From NCBI GenBank assembly GCA_036497285.1, contig DASXJR010000027.1, positions 1 through 64,000 of the forward strand: DNA of 64,000 bases. Reading direction: 5' to 3'. Positions within the stretch are counted from its first letter, which is position 1, and every line of letters starts with the position of its first letter. Positions 56,100-64,000 of this stretch are shown here, in pieces. The stretch is from RYN-133 sp036497285. Its GTDB lineage: Bacteria > Actinomycetota > Actinomycetes > Mycobacteriales > Jatrophihabitantaceae. The notes beneath the pieces are model-generated. The model saw only the letters and a list, made by a program, of their open reading frames with translations. It searched no databases and was not told the origin of the DNA. A program made the translations under genes and the position numbers.

Positions 56100-57311
56100 G
56101 TGCTCATCGCGGCCGTCGTGCTCGGCAGCGTCGCCGTCGGTCTCGGCGTCGCCGCGTTCGTGGTCATGACGCGGCGCCCGGCGTCGCCGACCCCTCCGCC
56201 GCGGCCTCGTCCGGTCTACTCGTCGGCGCAACCGCTGTCATCGCTGGTCGTCGAGGCGCTCGACCAGGGCGTGATCGTTCTCGACGCCGAGGACCGGGTG
56301 GTGCTGCTCAACCCGGCCGCCCGCGCCATGAACATCGTGGACACCGACCGGCTGACGTTCCCCGACCTGGCCGAGCTCGCCGACCGGGCCCGAGACACGA
56401 GCAGCCACCAGTCGCGCACCGTGGAACTGCCGATCGGCCGGCTCGGTCGCGAGCCGATCGCCCTGGCCGTGGAGGCTGTGCCGCTCGAGGTCGAGGACCG
56501 GCGGGTGGGCGCGGTCGGGCTGTTGCTGACGGACATGAGCGAGCAGCGACGCCTCGAGGCCGTGCGCCGCGACTTCGTCGCCAACGTGTCGCACGAGCTC
56601 AAGACGCCGGTCGGCGCCCTCACCCTGCTCGCCGAGGCGGTGCAGGAAGCCGCGGACGATCCTGGCGCGGTCGCCCGGTTCTCGTCCCGGATGCAGCACG
56701 AGAGCACTCGCCTCGCCCGGCTCGTCCAGGAGTTGATGGAACTCTCCCGCGTGCAGGGCGCCGACCCGATGCCGGGTGCGGCCGCGGTCGAGGTGGCCCG
56801 GCTGCTGCTCGAGGCCGCCGACCGGGTGCGGCTGGCCGCCGAGCAGCGCGACATCGCGGTCGAGGTGAGGATGCGCGACGACGATCTGCTCGTGCGCGGC
56901 AACGAGAGCCAGCTGATCACCGCGGTGTCGAACCTGGTCGACAACGCCGTGGCCTACAGCCCGGCCGGGACGAAGGTGCTGGTGGCAGCGGTCACGAGCA
57001 GCGACCACCAGGCCCGTCCGACAGTCGACATCTCGGTGACCGACCAGGGCCTCGGCATCGCCGAAGGCGACCTCGACCGGATCTTCGAGCGGTTCTACCG
57101 GGTCGACCCGGCCCGGTCACGAGCCACCGGCGGCACCGGGCTGGGCCTGGCTATCGTCAAGAACATCGTCACCAACCACCTCGGGACGGTTGCGGTGCAG
57201 AGCACAGTCGGTCAAGGGTCGACGTTCACCATCCGGCTACCTCGTGTTCATTCGCTTGCGGGACAGTCCACACCAGAGCCGGTCAGGTCCGGGGAAGGAC
57301 ACCGCCCATGA
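56100..57311 (+). CDS. senX3: Sensor histidine kinase SenX3
   Basis: The 403-residue protein has one or two N-terminal membrane helices ('LIAAVVLGSVAVGLGVAAFV'), a PAS-like domain (about residues 40-150), the HisKA helix with His165 in 'FVANVSHELKTPVGAL' and an ATPase domain with 'LVDNAVAYSPAG' (N box), 'DQGLGIAEGDL' (G1) and 'GGTGLGLAIVKNI' (G2). It is the kinase of the phosphate-starvation system with RegX3. It starts at GTG 56100. The stop overlaps the regX3 ATG. Confidence 0.94.
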   Translation: MLIAAVVLGSVAVGLGVAAFVVMTRRPASPTPPPRPRPVYSSAQPLSSLVVEALDQGVIVLDAEDRVVLLNPAARAMNIVDTDRLTFPDLAELADRARDTSSHQSRTVELPIGRLGREPIALAVEAVPLEVEDRRVGAVGLLLTDMSEQRRLEAVRRDFVANVSHELKTPVGALTLLAEAVQEAADDPGAVARFSSRMQHESTRLARLVQELMELSRVQGADPMPGAAAVEVARLLLEAADRVRLAAEQRDIAVEVRMRDDDLLVRGNESQLITAVSNLVDNAVAYSPAGTKVLVAAVTSSDHQARPTVDISVTDQGLGIAEGDLDRIFERFYRVDPARSRATGGTGLGLAIVKNIVTNHLGTVAVQSTVGQGSTFTIRLPRVHSLAGQSTPEPVRSGEGHRP

Positions 57312-57988
57312 CACGCGTATTGGTCGTCGAGGACGAGGAGTCGTTCTCCGATGCCCTCTCCTACATGCTCCGGCGGGAGGGGTACGAGGTCGAGGTCGCC
57401 GAGACCGGTCCGCAGGCGCTCAGCAGCTTCGACCGCACCGGTGCCGACCTCGTGCTGCTCGACCTGATGCTGCCCGGTCTGTCCGGGACGGAGGTGTGCC
57501 GCGAGCTGCGCAACCGGTCCAAGGTGCCGATCATCATGGTCACCGCGCGCGACACCGAGGTGGACAAGGTCGTCGGTCTGGAACTGGGCGCGGACGACTA
57601 TGTCACCAAGCCGTTCTCGTCCCGCGAGCTCATCGCCCGGGTTCGGGCAGTGCTGCGTCGCGGTGGTGAGGCGGACGAGCTCCTCACCAACATCGTCGAG
57701 GCGGGCCCGGTGCGCATGGACGTCGAGCGGCACACCGTGTCCGTCGACAGCCGGCAGGTGAACATGCCGCTCAAGGAGTTCGACCTGCTCGAGCTGCTGC
57801 TGCGCAACGCCGGCCGGGTGCTCACCCGCGGTCAGCTCATCGACCGGGTTTGGGGTTCGGACTACGTCGGCGACACGAAGACCCTCGACGTGCACGTCAA
57901 GCGGCTGCGGGCCAAGGTCGAGCCCGACCCGGGCAACCCGAAGTATCTGGTCACCGTGCGCGGACTCGGCTACAAGTTCGAGGTCTGA
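57308..57988 (+). CDS. regX3: Response regulator RegX3
   Basis: The 226-residue OmpR-type regulator has phosphoacceptor Asp52 ('VLLDLMLPGLSG'), Asp9-Glu10 in the acidic pocket, Lys101 in 'YVTKPFSSRELIARV' and the winged helix with 'MPLKEFDLLELLLRNAGRVL' and 'LDVHVKRLRAKV'. With SenX3 it activates phosphate uptake genes when phosphate is scarce. The 4-nt overlap with senX3 makes the pair translationally coupled. Confidence 0.95.
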   Translation: MTRVLVVEDEESFSDALSYMLRREGYEVEVAETGPQALSSFDRTGADLVLLDLMLPGLSGTEVCRELRNRSKVPIIMVTARDTEVDKVVGLELGADDYVTKPFSSRELIARVRAVLRRGGEADELLTNIVEAGPVRMDVERHTVSVDSRQVNMPLKEFDLLELLLRNAGRVLTRGQLIDRVWGSDYVGDTKTLDVHVKRLRAKVEPDPGNPKYLVTVRGLGYKFEV

Positions 57989-58016
57989 CACCGCCCGGTC
58001 TGGGTACGACGACTTC

Positions 58017-58742
58017 GTGGGGTGCTCCGAACTCGTCCTTGTCCGCCATGGTGAGAGCGTCGGCAACGTAGCTCGCGAGCAGGCCGAACTCGGTCGCGCC
58101 GAGGTCATCGAGATCGAATGGCGCGACGCCGACGTCCCGCTGTCGGAGCACGGAAAGGCCCAGGCCGACGCGCTCGGCCGCTGGCTCGCCGAGCACCGGG
58201 TCGACCGAGTGATCAGCTCGCCGTACCTGCGGGCCCGCGACACGCTCACCCGGGCCCTCGCGGCCGCCGGACGGCCCGACGAGATCGTCCTCGACGAGCG
58301 GTTGCGCGACCGCGAACTCGGGGTGCTCGACCGGCTCACCTCGTGGGGGCTGGCAGCGCGGTTCCCGGACGAGGCGGCACGCAAGCGCGACCTCGGCAAG
58401 TTGTTCTACCGGCCGCCCGGCGGCGAGAGCTGGGCCGACATCGCGCTGCGGGTGCGCTCGTTCCTGCACGATCTCGACGACGCCGACATGAGCGGGACCG
58501 TCCTGGTCGGCACCCACGACGCGGTGATCTTCGTCTTCCGCTACGTGATCGAGGGCATGGACGAGAAGGGACTGCTCGAGCTCGCCACGCACGCCGTGGT
58601 ACCGAACGCGTCGGTCAGCCGGTTCGTCCGCGATCCGGACGGGCCATGGCAGGTGGCCGAGTTCGGCGCCGTCGACCACCTGCACGACCAGGGAATCGAA
58701 CCGACCCACCATGGGACCGCCGTCGATGACCACCGGTCCTGA
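58017..58742 (+). CDS. Histidine phosphatase superfamily protein
   Basis: The 241-residue protein carries the RHG motif 'LVLVRHGESVGN', 'DRVISSPYLRARDTLTRA', 'RLRDRELGVLDRLT' and the second His in 'VLVGTHDAVIFVFRYVIEG'. The loop 'YRPPGGESWADIALRVRSFL' is typical of the fructose-2,6-bisphosphatase-like branch. The substrate is unknown. GTG 58017 follows regX3 by 28 nt, so it may be in the same transcript. Its end overlaps the next gene by 17 nt. Confidence 0.88.
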   Translation: MGCSELVLVRHGESVGNVAREQAELGRAEVIEIEWRDADVPLSEHGKAQADALGRWLAEHRVDRVISSPYLRARDTLTRALAAAGRPDEIVLDERLRDRELGVLDRLTSWGLAARFPDEAARKRDLGKLFYRPPGGESWADIALRVRSFLHDLDDADMSGTVLVGTHDAVIFVFRYVIEGMDEKGLLELATHAVVPNASVSRFVRDPDGPWQVAEFGAVDHLHDQGIEPTHHGTAVDDHRS

Positions 58743-59583
58743 GCTCGTCACCGCAGCCCTGCTGCGGACGTGGCCGCTGCCCGAGCCGCAACCTGGCAAG
58801 CGCGGCCGCGGCCAGGTGCTGGTCGTGGGCGGCAGCCCGAGCACGCCGGGTGCGGCCATGCTCGCCGGCGTCGCCGCCCTGCGGGTCGGCGCGGGTGTGC
58901 TCGGCCTCGCCGTCGCCGCATCGGTGAGCGGACCTGTCGCCGCAGCCGTTCCCGAGTCGTCGGTGCTGGGGCTGCCGGAGCTCGACGGCGGCACCCCGAA
59001 CGGCCGCCTCGCCGACCGCGTCGCCGGGTGCGCGGCCGTCCTCGTCGGCCCGGGCATCGACGGGCCGGGGGTTGCGCGTGATCTGCTCGACCGGGTGGTC
59101 GATCACGCGCCGCCGGACGCGCCGCTCGTACTCGACGCGTTCGCGCTCGGCGTGCTGCCGGGCTCGCCCAGCGTCGACGCCGTCCGGGGTCGGTGCGTAC
59201 TGACCCCGAACAGCAGCGAGGCCGACCGGCTGCTCGACGGCATCGACGACGACGCGGACCAGGCGCAGACTGCCGCGCAGATCGCAGGGAAGTACGAGGC
59301 CGTCGTCAGCTACCGCGCCGCGGTCGCGACCCCGGACGGTCGCACCTGGTCGGTCCCGGCGGGGCACGCGGGCCTCGGCACCTCGGGAAGCGGGGACGTG
59401 CTCGCCGGCGCGATCACCGGGCTGCTCGCCCGCGGTGCGGACGCTGCGCAGGCGGCCTGTTGGGGCACGTACCTGCACGCAATCGCAGGTGATCGGCTGG
59501 CCGCGCGGGTCGGCCGGCTCGGGTTCCTCGCCCGCGACCTGGTCGACCAACTGCCGGTCGTCTTGACGGAGACCGAAGCCTGA
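58726..59583 (+). CDS. ADP/ATP-dependent NAD(P)H-hydrate dehydratase-like protein (NnrD/YjeF C-terminal type)
   Basis: The 285-residue protein is a ribokinase-fold carbohydrate-kinase-like enzyme: 'GRGQVLVVGGSPSTPGAAML', 'AAVLVGPGIDGPGVARDLL', 'PLVLDAFALGVLPG', 'LTPNSSEADRLL' and the catalytic 'GLGTSGSGDVLAGAITGLLA'. It repairs hydrated NAD(P)H. The usual 'LTPHPGE' is 'LTPNSSE', a departure near the nucleotide site. No epimerase (NnrE) domain is fused. ATG 58726 overlaps the preceding gene; ATG 58711 is the alternative. Confidence 0.85.
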   Translation: MTTGPELVTAALLRTWPLPEPQPGKRGRGQVLVVGGSPSTPGAAMLAGVAALRVGAGVLGLAVAASVSGPVAAAVPESSVLGLPELDGGTPNGRLADRVAGCAAVLVGPGIDGPGVARDLLDRVVDHAPPDAPLVLDAFALGVLPGSPSVDAVRGRCVLTPNSSEADRLLDGIDDDADQAQTAAQIAGKYEAVVSYRAAVATPDGRTWSVPAGHAGLGTSGSGDVLAGAITGLLARGADAAQAACWGTYLHAIAGDRLAARVGRLGFLARDLVDQLPVVLTETEA

Positions 59584-59646
59584 ACACCCGATGACACAGC
59601 CCGCGCTGCTGTTCGCGGCGCCGGGTCGTCATTTAGGGTGCGGGCC

Positions 59647-60327
59647 ATGAAGCGGCGACCGGACGGCCCGCCGGACACCCGGATGGTCGGCGTCGTGAAC
59701 GACGCGTTCCGCCGCGATGTCGCCCGGCTGCAGACCGCGCTGGCGGCCGCGCCACCGTTGCCGGCCGCGCCGCGCGAGACGGTCGTCGAGCACTGCGTGT
59801 GGTTGATGCGGTTGGTCACCGACTTCCACGCCGGGGTCGATGCCGGCCTGTACCCGCTCGTCCGGGCGAAGAATCCCTACGCGGGTGACTTGCTGGACGC
59901 CATGGTCGCCCAGCACCGCGAGATCGCCCCTCGGGCTGCCGCTGTCGTCGCCGCTGCCGAGCAGTGGACCAACGACGCGGCCGTCACCGCCCAACGCGCC
60001 CTGGCCACGGCCTTCGACACGCTGGCCGACGTGCTGCTGCCGCACCTGCACGTCGTCGAGGTCGAGCTCATGCCGGTGGTGATCGCGTCGCTCACCGAGC
60101 GCGAACGGCGGTCGTGGGACCGCGCCTGCATGCTCGACCCGCGCTCCAAGGCCGAGATGGCCGAGGCCGGCAACTGGTTGCTCGACGACCTCGACGAGGA
60201 ACGGCGCGAAGTCACGCTGAACACGATCTCCCGGTGGGAGCGGCTGGTGATGGTGCGCGTCTACGAGCGTCGGCACCGGCGCGCGCAGCAACGCAACGGC
60301 GTACGCCCGATCGAGGCGGAGTTCTAG
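59647..60327 (+). CDS. Hemerythrin-like HHE protein, non-canonical ligands
   Basis: The 226-residue helical protein has an HHE-like arrangement: 'EHCVWLMRLVTDFHAGVDAG' with 'LYPLV', then 'MVAQHREIAPRA' and 'LLPHLHVVEVELMPVVIASL'. The second His of the usual HH pair and the Glu are replaced (FHAGVDA), so the diiron site would be unusual or lost. It may bind iron or a gas, or only keep the fold. ATG 59647 is used; GTG 59638 is possible. It ends in a 4-nt overlap with the convergent Rv0495c-like gene. Confidence 0.75.
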   Translation: MKRRPDGPPDTRMVGVVNDAFRRDVARLQTALAAAPPLPAAPRETVVEHCVWLMRLVTDFHAGVDAGLYPLVRAKNPYAGDLLDAMVAQHREIAPRAAAVVAAAEQWTNDAAVTAQRALATAFDTLADVLLPHLHVVEVELMPVVIASLTERERRSWDRACMLDPRSKAEMAEAGNWLLDDLDEERREVTLNTISRWERLVMVRVYERRHRRAQQRNGVRPIEAEF

Positions 60328-61118
60328 GGCTTTCGGTGCGCTGCCGCGGCGGCTGCCGTGGCGGGGTGGACGGCGACGAGGCCGAGCTTGAGCCTGTCGC
60401 GGCAAACCCGCGCCAGCTCGTCGTAGGCCGGTTCGCCGAGCAGCGCGATCAGTTCGGGCGCGTAGGACACGTACATCGGCTCCCCGCCCACGTGCGCCTC
60501 GGGCGAGGACGTGCAGTACCAGTCCAGGTCGTGGCCACCCTCGCCCCAGCCGCGGCGGTCGAACTCCTGGATCTCGGTGCGCAGGATGCGGGTGCCGTCC
60601 GGACGGTCGACCCATTCCTGCTCGCGGCGCACCGGCAGCTGCCAGCACACCTCGGGCTTCGTCTCGAGCGGGTTCTTGCCCAGCCGCAGCGCCAGCTTGT
60701 GCAGCGCGCAGCCGATCCCGCCCGGGTGGTCCTCGCGGTTGGCGAAGATGCAGGCGCCGTCGATCGTGCGGGTCTTGCGGCGGTTCTCCTCGTCGTCCTC
60801 GGCCCTCTCGGCGAAGCGCAGCTTGCCGTTCTTGTGGCCCTTCTCGTAGAACTGCCAGTCCGCGGGGGTGAGCTGTTCGGCCCACTTGCGGGTGCGCTTC
60901 TCGTCGTCGCGATCGGTGAAGTACGCGCCGTGGTTGCAGCAGCCGGTGGTGGCCTGCCCCTGCACCGTCCCGTGGCAGCCCCTGCCGAAGATGCAGGTCC
61001 AGCGCGAGCACAGCCACGTCAGGTCCGCGCGGATCCAGTGCGCCGAATCCGCGGGATCTTGGAACTCGAACCACTCGCGCGCGAAGTCGAGGGGAACCTC
61101 ACCGGTCACATCCGCCAT
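60324..61118 (-). CDS. Conserved cysteine-rich protein (Rv0495c-like)
   Basis: The 264-residue protein has a cysteine/histidine-rich core: 'CSRWTCIFGRGCHGTVQGQA' followed by 'TTGCCNHGAYF', then 'CIFANREDHPGGIGCALHKL' and 'EVCWQLPVRR'. The CxFxxGCxG and GCCxHG motifs suggest bound metal or Fe-S. It is divergent from ppx by 27 bp, matching Rv0495c-ppx1 in M. tuberculosis. Its function is unknown. ATG 61118 is used. Confidence 0.85.
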   Translation of the reverse strand: MADVTGEVPLDFAREWFEFQDPADSAHWIRADLTWLCSRWTCIFGRGCHGTVQGQATTGCCNHGAYFTDRDDEKRTRKWAEQLTPADWQFYEKGHKNGKLRFAERAEDDEENRRKTRTIDGACIFANREDHPGGIGCALHKLALRLGKNPLETKPEVCWQLPVRREQEWVDRPDGTRILRTEIQEFDRRGWGEGGHDLDWYCTSSPEAHVGGEPMYVSYAPELIALLGEPAYDELARVCRDRLKLGLVAVHPATAAAAAAHRKP

Positions 61119-61145
61119 GACGTGCAGCGTAATAGTGTCCCTTGC

Positions 61146-62078
61146 ATGCGCCTTGGCGTTCTGGACGTCGGTTCGAACACAGTTCACCTCTTGGTGGTCG
61201 ATGCGCACCAGGGTGCCGAGCCCACCCCGCAGCATTCGGACAAGAGCGAACTGCGCCTGGCCGAGCACATCGACAAGGGCGGCAACCTGATCGACAAGGG
61301 CGCGGACGCGCTCGTCAAGGCCGTTGCCGACGCCCGCAAGCAGGCGGCTGCGCTCAAGTGCGACGACATGCTGGCCTTCGCGACCTCGGCGGTCCGCGAC
61401 GCCAAGAACAGCGACAAGGTGCTGCGCAGGGTGCTCAAGGAGACCGGAGTCGATCTACTGGTGCTCTCCGGCGAGGACGAAGCCCGGTTGACCTTCCTCG
61501 CGGTGCGTCGGTGGCTGGGCTGGAGTGCAGGAAACTTGATCAGTTTGGACATCGGCGGCGGCTCGCTCGAACTCGCGGCCGGCGGGGACGAGGATCCGGA
61601 GGTCGCGCTCTCGTTGCCGCTCGGCGCGGCCCGGCTCACCCGCGAGCACTTCCGCCGCGACCCGCCGAGCAAGGAGTCGGTGGCCCGCCTGGGCGAGTAC
61701 GTGGCAGAGCGCCTGGCCGCGCCGGCACGCAAGCTGCTCGCGGTGGGAAGTCCGGACCGCGTCGTTGCCACCAGCAAGACCTTCCGCACGCTCGCCCGGC
61801 TGGCCGGTGCTGCGCCCAGTTCGGAGGGTCCGCGCGTCCAACGCCTGCTCAACCGCAACGGACTGCGGCAGCTCACGGCGTTCATCTCGCGGATGGAATC
61901 ATCCGACCTGGCCGAACTGGACGGCGTCAGCGCCGCGCGGGCACACCAGACGTTGGCCGGCGCGGTGGTCGCTGCGGCGGCGATGGACGCGCTCGAGGTG
62001 GACACGCTCGAACTATGTCCGTGGGCACTGCGCGAAGGGGTGATCCTGCGGCGTCTGGACTGGTTGTCGCATCCGTAG
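61146..62078 (+). CDS. ppx: Exopolyphosphatase/guanosine pentaphosphate phosphohydrolase family
   Basis: The 310-residue protein has the ASKHA phosphate loops 'LGVLDVGSNTVHLLVVDAHQ', 'DMLAFATSAVRDAKNS', 'LISLDIGGGSLELAAGG' and 'RVVATSKTFRTLARLAG'. It lacks the C-terminal HD domain of E. coli Ppx, as Ppx1-type actinobacterial enzymes do. It degrades short-chain polyphosphate or pppGpp. ATG 61146 may be leaderless: 'TAATAGTGT' lies about 18 nt upstream, and the divergent gene starts 27 bp away. It follows the RegX3 phosphate region, which fits phosphate metabolism. Confidence 0.92.
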   Translation: MRLGVLDVGSNTVHLLVVDAHQGAEPTPQHSDKSELRLAEHIDKGGNLIDKGADALVKAVADARKQAAALKCDDMLAFATSAVRDAKNSDKVLRRVLKETGVDLLVLSGEDEARLTFLAVRRWLGWSAGNLISLDIGGGSLELAAGGDEDPEVALSLPLGAARLTREHFRRDPPSKESVARLGEYVAERLAAPARKLLAVGSPDRVVATSKTFRTLARLAGAAPSSEGPRVQRLLNRNGLRQLTAFISRMESSDLAELDGVSAARAHQTLAGAVVAAAAMDALEVDTLELCPWALREGVILRRLDWLSHP

Positions 62079-62088
62079 TCTGAACGCC

Positions 62089-63051
62089 ATGGAAGGACTG
62101 CTGCGCTCATCGATCCTGGCGGCATCTCGGAGCAAGGGCGTCGAAAAGTTGATCACGAACGCGCCCGTCTCGCGCGACGTGGTCCGCCGCTACGTCGGTG
62201 GCGCACTGTCTGCCGAAGCGATCGACGCGACGCGGGCGCTGGTCAAGGACGGCCTGACGGTGACCCTCGACCATCTGGGCGAGGACACCACCGAGCGGGT
62301 GCAGGCCGACGACGTCGCGAACGCCTACCGTGACGTGCTCACCGGGCTGAACACCGCCGGGCTCACCGAGCGGCTGGCCCACCTCACCGCGCGCGTCGAG
62401 GTCAGCGTCAAGCTGAGCGCGGTCGGCCAGGCCCTGGGCGCCGACGGCGACAAGATCGCCCTCGAGCACGCCCGCGACATCTGCGCTGCGGCCGAGGCGG
62501 TCGGAGCGACCGTCACCCTCGACGCCGAGGATCACACCACGACCGATTCCACGCTCGGCATCCTGACCGATCTTCGCGCCGACTTCCCGGCTACAGGGGC
62601 GGTCGTCCAGGCCTACCTGCACCGGACGGAGGGTGACTGCCGCGATCTGGCCAGGTCGGGCAGCCGGGTGCGGCTGTGCAAGGGCGCGTACAAGGAGCCG
62701 TCGACCGTCGCCTATCAGAAGCCCCTTGACGTCGACCTGTCCTATGTCCGGTGCACCAACGTGCTGATGGCTGGCGAGGGCTATCCGATGCTCGCCACGC
62801 ACGACCCCCGCTTGATCGCGATCGGCATCGAGCGTGCCAAAGCCCATGGCAAGCACGCCGGCCGCGATTTCGAGTTGCAGATGCTCTACGGCATCCGGCC
62901 CAACGAACAGCGCCGGCTGGCGGCCGACGGCCACACCGTGCGCATCTACCTCCCGTATGGTGCCGAGTGGTACGGGTACCTGATGCGCCGACTCGCGGAG
63001 CGGCCCGCGAACGTACTGTTCTTCGCCCGCTCCCTGATCTCGAAAGGCTGA
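62089..63051 (+). CDS. Proline dehydrogenase (monofunctional)
   Basis: The 320-residue protein has the FAD-barrel motifs 'EVSVKLSAVGQALGADGDKI', 'VTLDAEDHTTTDSTLGI', 'SRVRLCKGAYKEPSTVAY' and the C-terminal 'RIYLPYGAEWYGYLMRRLAE' with 'RPAN'. It oxidises proline to pyrroline-5-carboxylate with transfer of electrons to the quinone pool. It lies 10 nt after ppx and 3 nt before proC. Having the catabolic enzyme and the biosynthetic ProC together suggests proline cycling control. Confidence 0.93.
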   Translation: MEGLLRSSILAASRSKGVEKLITNAPVSRDVVRRYVGGALSAEAIDATRALVKDGLTVTLDHLGEDTTERVQADDVANAYRDVLTGLNTAGLTERLAHLTARVEVSVKLSAVGQALGADGDKIALEHARDICAAAEAVGATVTLDAEDHTTTDSTLGILTDLRADFPATGAVVQAYLHRTEGDCRDLARSGSRVRLCKGAYKEPSTVAYQKPLDVDLSYVRCTNVLMAGEGYPMLATHDPRLIAIGIERAKAHGKHAGRDFELQMLYGIRPNEQRRLAADGHTVRIYLPYGAEWYGYLMRRLAERPANVLFFARSLISKG

Positions 63052-63054
63052 GCG

Positions 63055-63858
63055 ATGGAATCCCTGGGAATCCTCGGCGGCGGCAAGATCGGTGAGGCGC
63101 TGCTGACCGGGTTGCTGCGGGGCGACCGGGAGCCCACCGACATCGTGGTCTCCGAGAAGCACCCGGAACGCGCGCGCTTCCTCGCCGAGACGTACGGCGT
63201 GAAGGCGCTGAACGTCGCGGAGGCGGCGGGCGCGGCACGCACTCTCATCCTCGCCGTCAAGCCGCAGGACATCGACGCCCTGCTCGGCGAACTGGCCCCC
63301 GCGGTCGGGACGGATCATCTGCTGGTCTCGGTGTGCGCCGGCGTGACGACCGCCAAGATCAGCTCACGGTTGCCCGAGGGCGTCCCGGTCGTACGGTGCA
63401 TGCCGAACACCCCGGCACTGGTGGACGAGGCGATGACGGCGGTCTCGGCAGGTGAGCACGCCTCCGAGCAGCATCTCGTCACCGCGGAGACACTGCTGGC
63501 CTCGGTCGGCCGGGTTGTACGCGTGCCGGAGTCGCAGCTGGACGCCGTGACCGCACTGTCCGGATCCGGGCCGGCGTACTTCTTCTACCTGGTCGAGGCG
63601 ATGATCGACGCCGGCATCCTGCTCGGCCTGCCCCGGTCGCTGGCCGCCGAGCTCATCGTCCAGACCGCGATCGGATCGGCGAAGATGCTGCGGGATTCGG
63701 GCGAGCACCCGGTGCAGCTGCGCGAGGCGGTCACCAGCCCCGGTGGCACCACGATCTCGGCGATCCGGGAGCTCGAGGTGCACGGGGTCCGGGCGGCGCT
63801 GCTGGCCGCGATCGAGGCCGCCGCGCTGCGTAGTGCCGAGCTCGGCGCCCAGCAATAA
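63055..63858 (+). CDS. proC: Pyrroline-5-carboxylate reductase
   Basis: The 267-residue protein has the NADP Rossmann loop 'LGILGGGKIGEALLTGLLRG', 'ILAVKPQDIDALL', 'VVRCMPNTPALVDEAMTAVS' and 'ALSGSGPAYFFYLVEAMIDA' with 'AVTSPGGTTISAIRELE'. It makes proline from pyrroline-5-carboxylate. ATG 63055 is 3 nt after the proline dehydrogenase stop. In other actinobacteria the next gene is a BldC-type regulator, so that gene probably begins beyond the window. Confidence 0.96.
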   Translation: MESLGILGGGKIGEALLTGLLRGDREPTDIVVSEKHPERARFLAETYGVKALNVAEAAGAARTLILAVKPQDIDALLGELAPAVGTDHLLVSVCAGVTTAKISSRLPEGVPVVRCMPNTPALVDEAMTAVSAGEHASEQHLVTAETLLASVGRVVRVPESQLDAVTALSGSGPAYFFYLVEAMIDAGILLGLPRSLAAELIVQTAIGSAKMLRDSGEHPVQLREAVTSPGGTTISAIRELEVHGVRAALLAAIEAAALRSAELGAQQ

Positions 63859-64000
63859 CCCGACAAAACGGACCTTTGCCGTGTGTTGCCGCTTAGGGAG
63901 TGTGCAGGTGGGGTACAGCTATCGCATCCGCCCCACTAGTACCGCTAATCTTCATACAGCACGTGCGTGTCCCGTCGTCGGAGGGGAAGCCGACGCACCG
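63859..64000 (+). promoter_or_regulatory. Promoter/leader region downstream of proC
   Basis: 142 nt of non-coding, less GC-rich DNA. It includes 'TAATCTTCATACAGC' (a possible -10 area around 63950) and 'GGAGGGGAAGC' near the end, which could be a ribosome site or part of the leader. By analogy with Rv0500-Rv0500A the following gene would be a small BldC-like HTH protein. No start codon with an extended frame is seen inside the window. Confidence 0.4.

Noticed and set aside
1..64000. Prophage, insertion sequence, integrase or attachment site
   Set aside because: No transposase, integrase, capsid or terminase-like protein and no flanking direct repeats were seen; the single tRNA gene has no adjacent integrase.

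Overview
The window is a high-GC actinobacterial chromosome segment. It carries mshA (mycothiol), senX3-regX3, polyprenol-phosphate-mannose-dependent mannosyltransferase-like genes, an HbhA-like protein and mostly very short intergenic gaps. From memory, two blocks match the gene order of Mycobacterium tuberculosis: about 7.5-8.9 kb (Rv0474, hbhA, Rv0476) and about 51.8-63.9 kb (murB, SDR, mshA, ybjN, gpm1, senX3-regX3, Rv0495c, ppx1, proC). A non-mycobacterial actinomycete such as a Frankiales/Jatrophihabitans-type organism is my best guess; no rRNA gene is present to settle it. I see no phage, insertion sequence, CRISPR array or replication origin.

Layout. 0-7.4 kb: sulfur-handling genes (sulfurtransferase, SseC, DsrE), a nitrobindin, a TetR/diiron N-oxygenase-like pair, a class IV aminotransferase, Fur, YgfZ and a CrcB fluoride channel pair. 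7.4-10.9 kb: HTH regulator, HbhA-like protein, a DUF2516 protein and a TetR/P450 pair. 10.7-19.2 kb: carbohydrate and envelope genes (MptB-like and GT87 mannosyltransferases, ROK regulator, secreted GH5, MalQ) and a stand-alone 5'-3' exonuclease. 19.2-28.8 kb: a minus-strand run of surface genes starting with a GT2-GtrA-HprK-like fusion and followed by a GT39 enzyme, a degenerate phosphoesterase, an anchored exoprotein, a GH99-like hydrolase and a GAF-winged-helix regulator; several of these overlap by 4 nt. 28.9-36.9 kb: two NarL-type regulators (one with a dead receiver), an NlpC/P60 hydrolase, LysR-YeiH and catalase. 37.0-40.8 kb: a tightly packed acyl-CoA dehydrogenase / PIG-L-methyltransferase / GT2 / HAD set, then tRNA-Lys. 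41.1-43.3 kb: metal-type permease and CsoR, divergent, with two 15-bp operators.

43.4-49.9 kb holds seven overlapping or closely spaced minus-strand genes. They combine pterin/flavin-precursor enzymes (GTP cyclohydrolase II, RibD-type reductase, a degenerate PTPS/QueD fold) with a dehydrogenase, a GT4 glycosyltransferase, a UPF0104 membrane protein and an intradiol dioxygenase. A CDP-alcohol phosphatidyltransferase is divergent from them. This is the best candidate for an uncharacterised pathway, possibly a pteridine-derived glycoconjugate. The 51-64 kb block is housekeeping: peptidoglycan (murB), mycothiol (mshA), glycolysis (gpmA), phosphate sensing (senX3-regX3), exopolyphosphatase and proline metabolism.

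Two copies of a 42-nt palindrome sit exactly between convergent gene pairs at 719-760 and 52753-52794. They share identical outer arms, one covarying base pair and an inverted loop motif, and probably act as bidirectional terminators.
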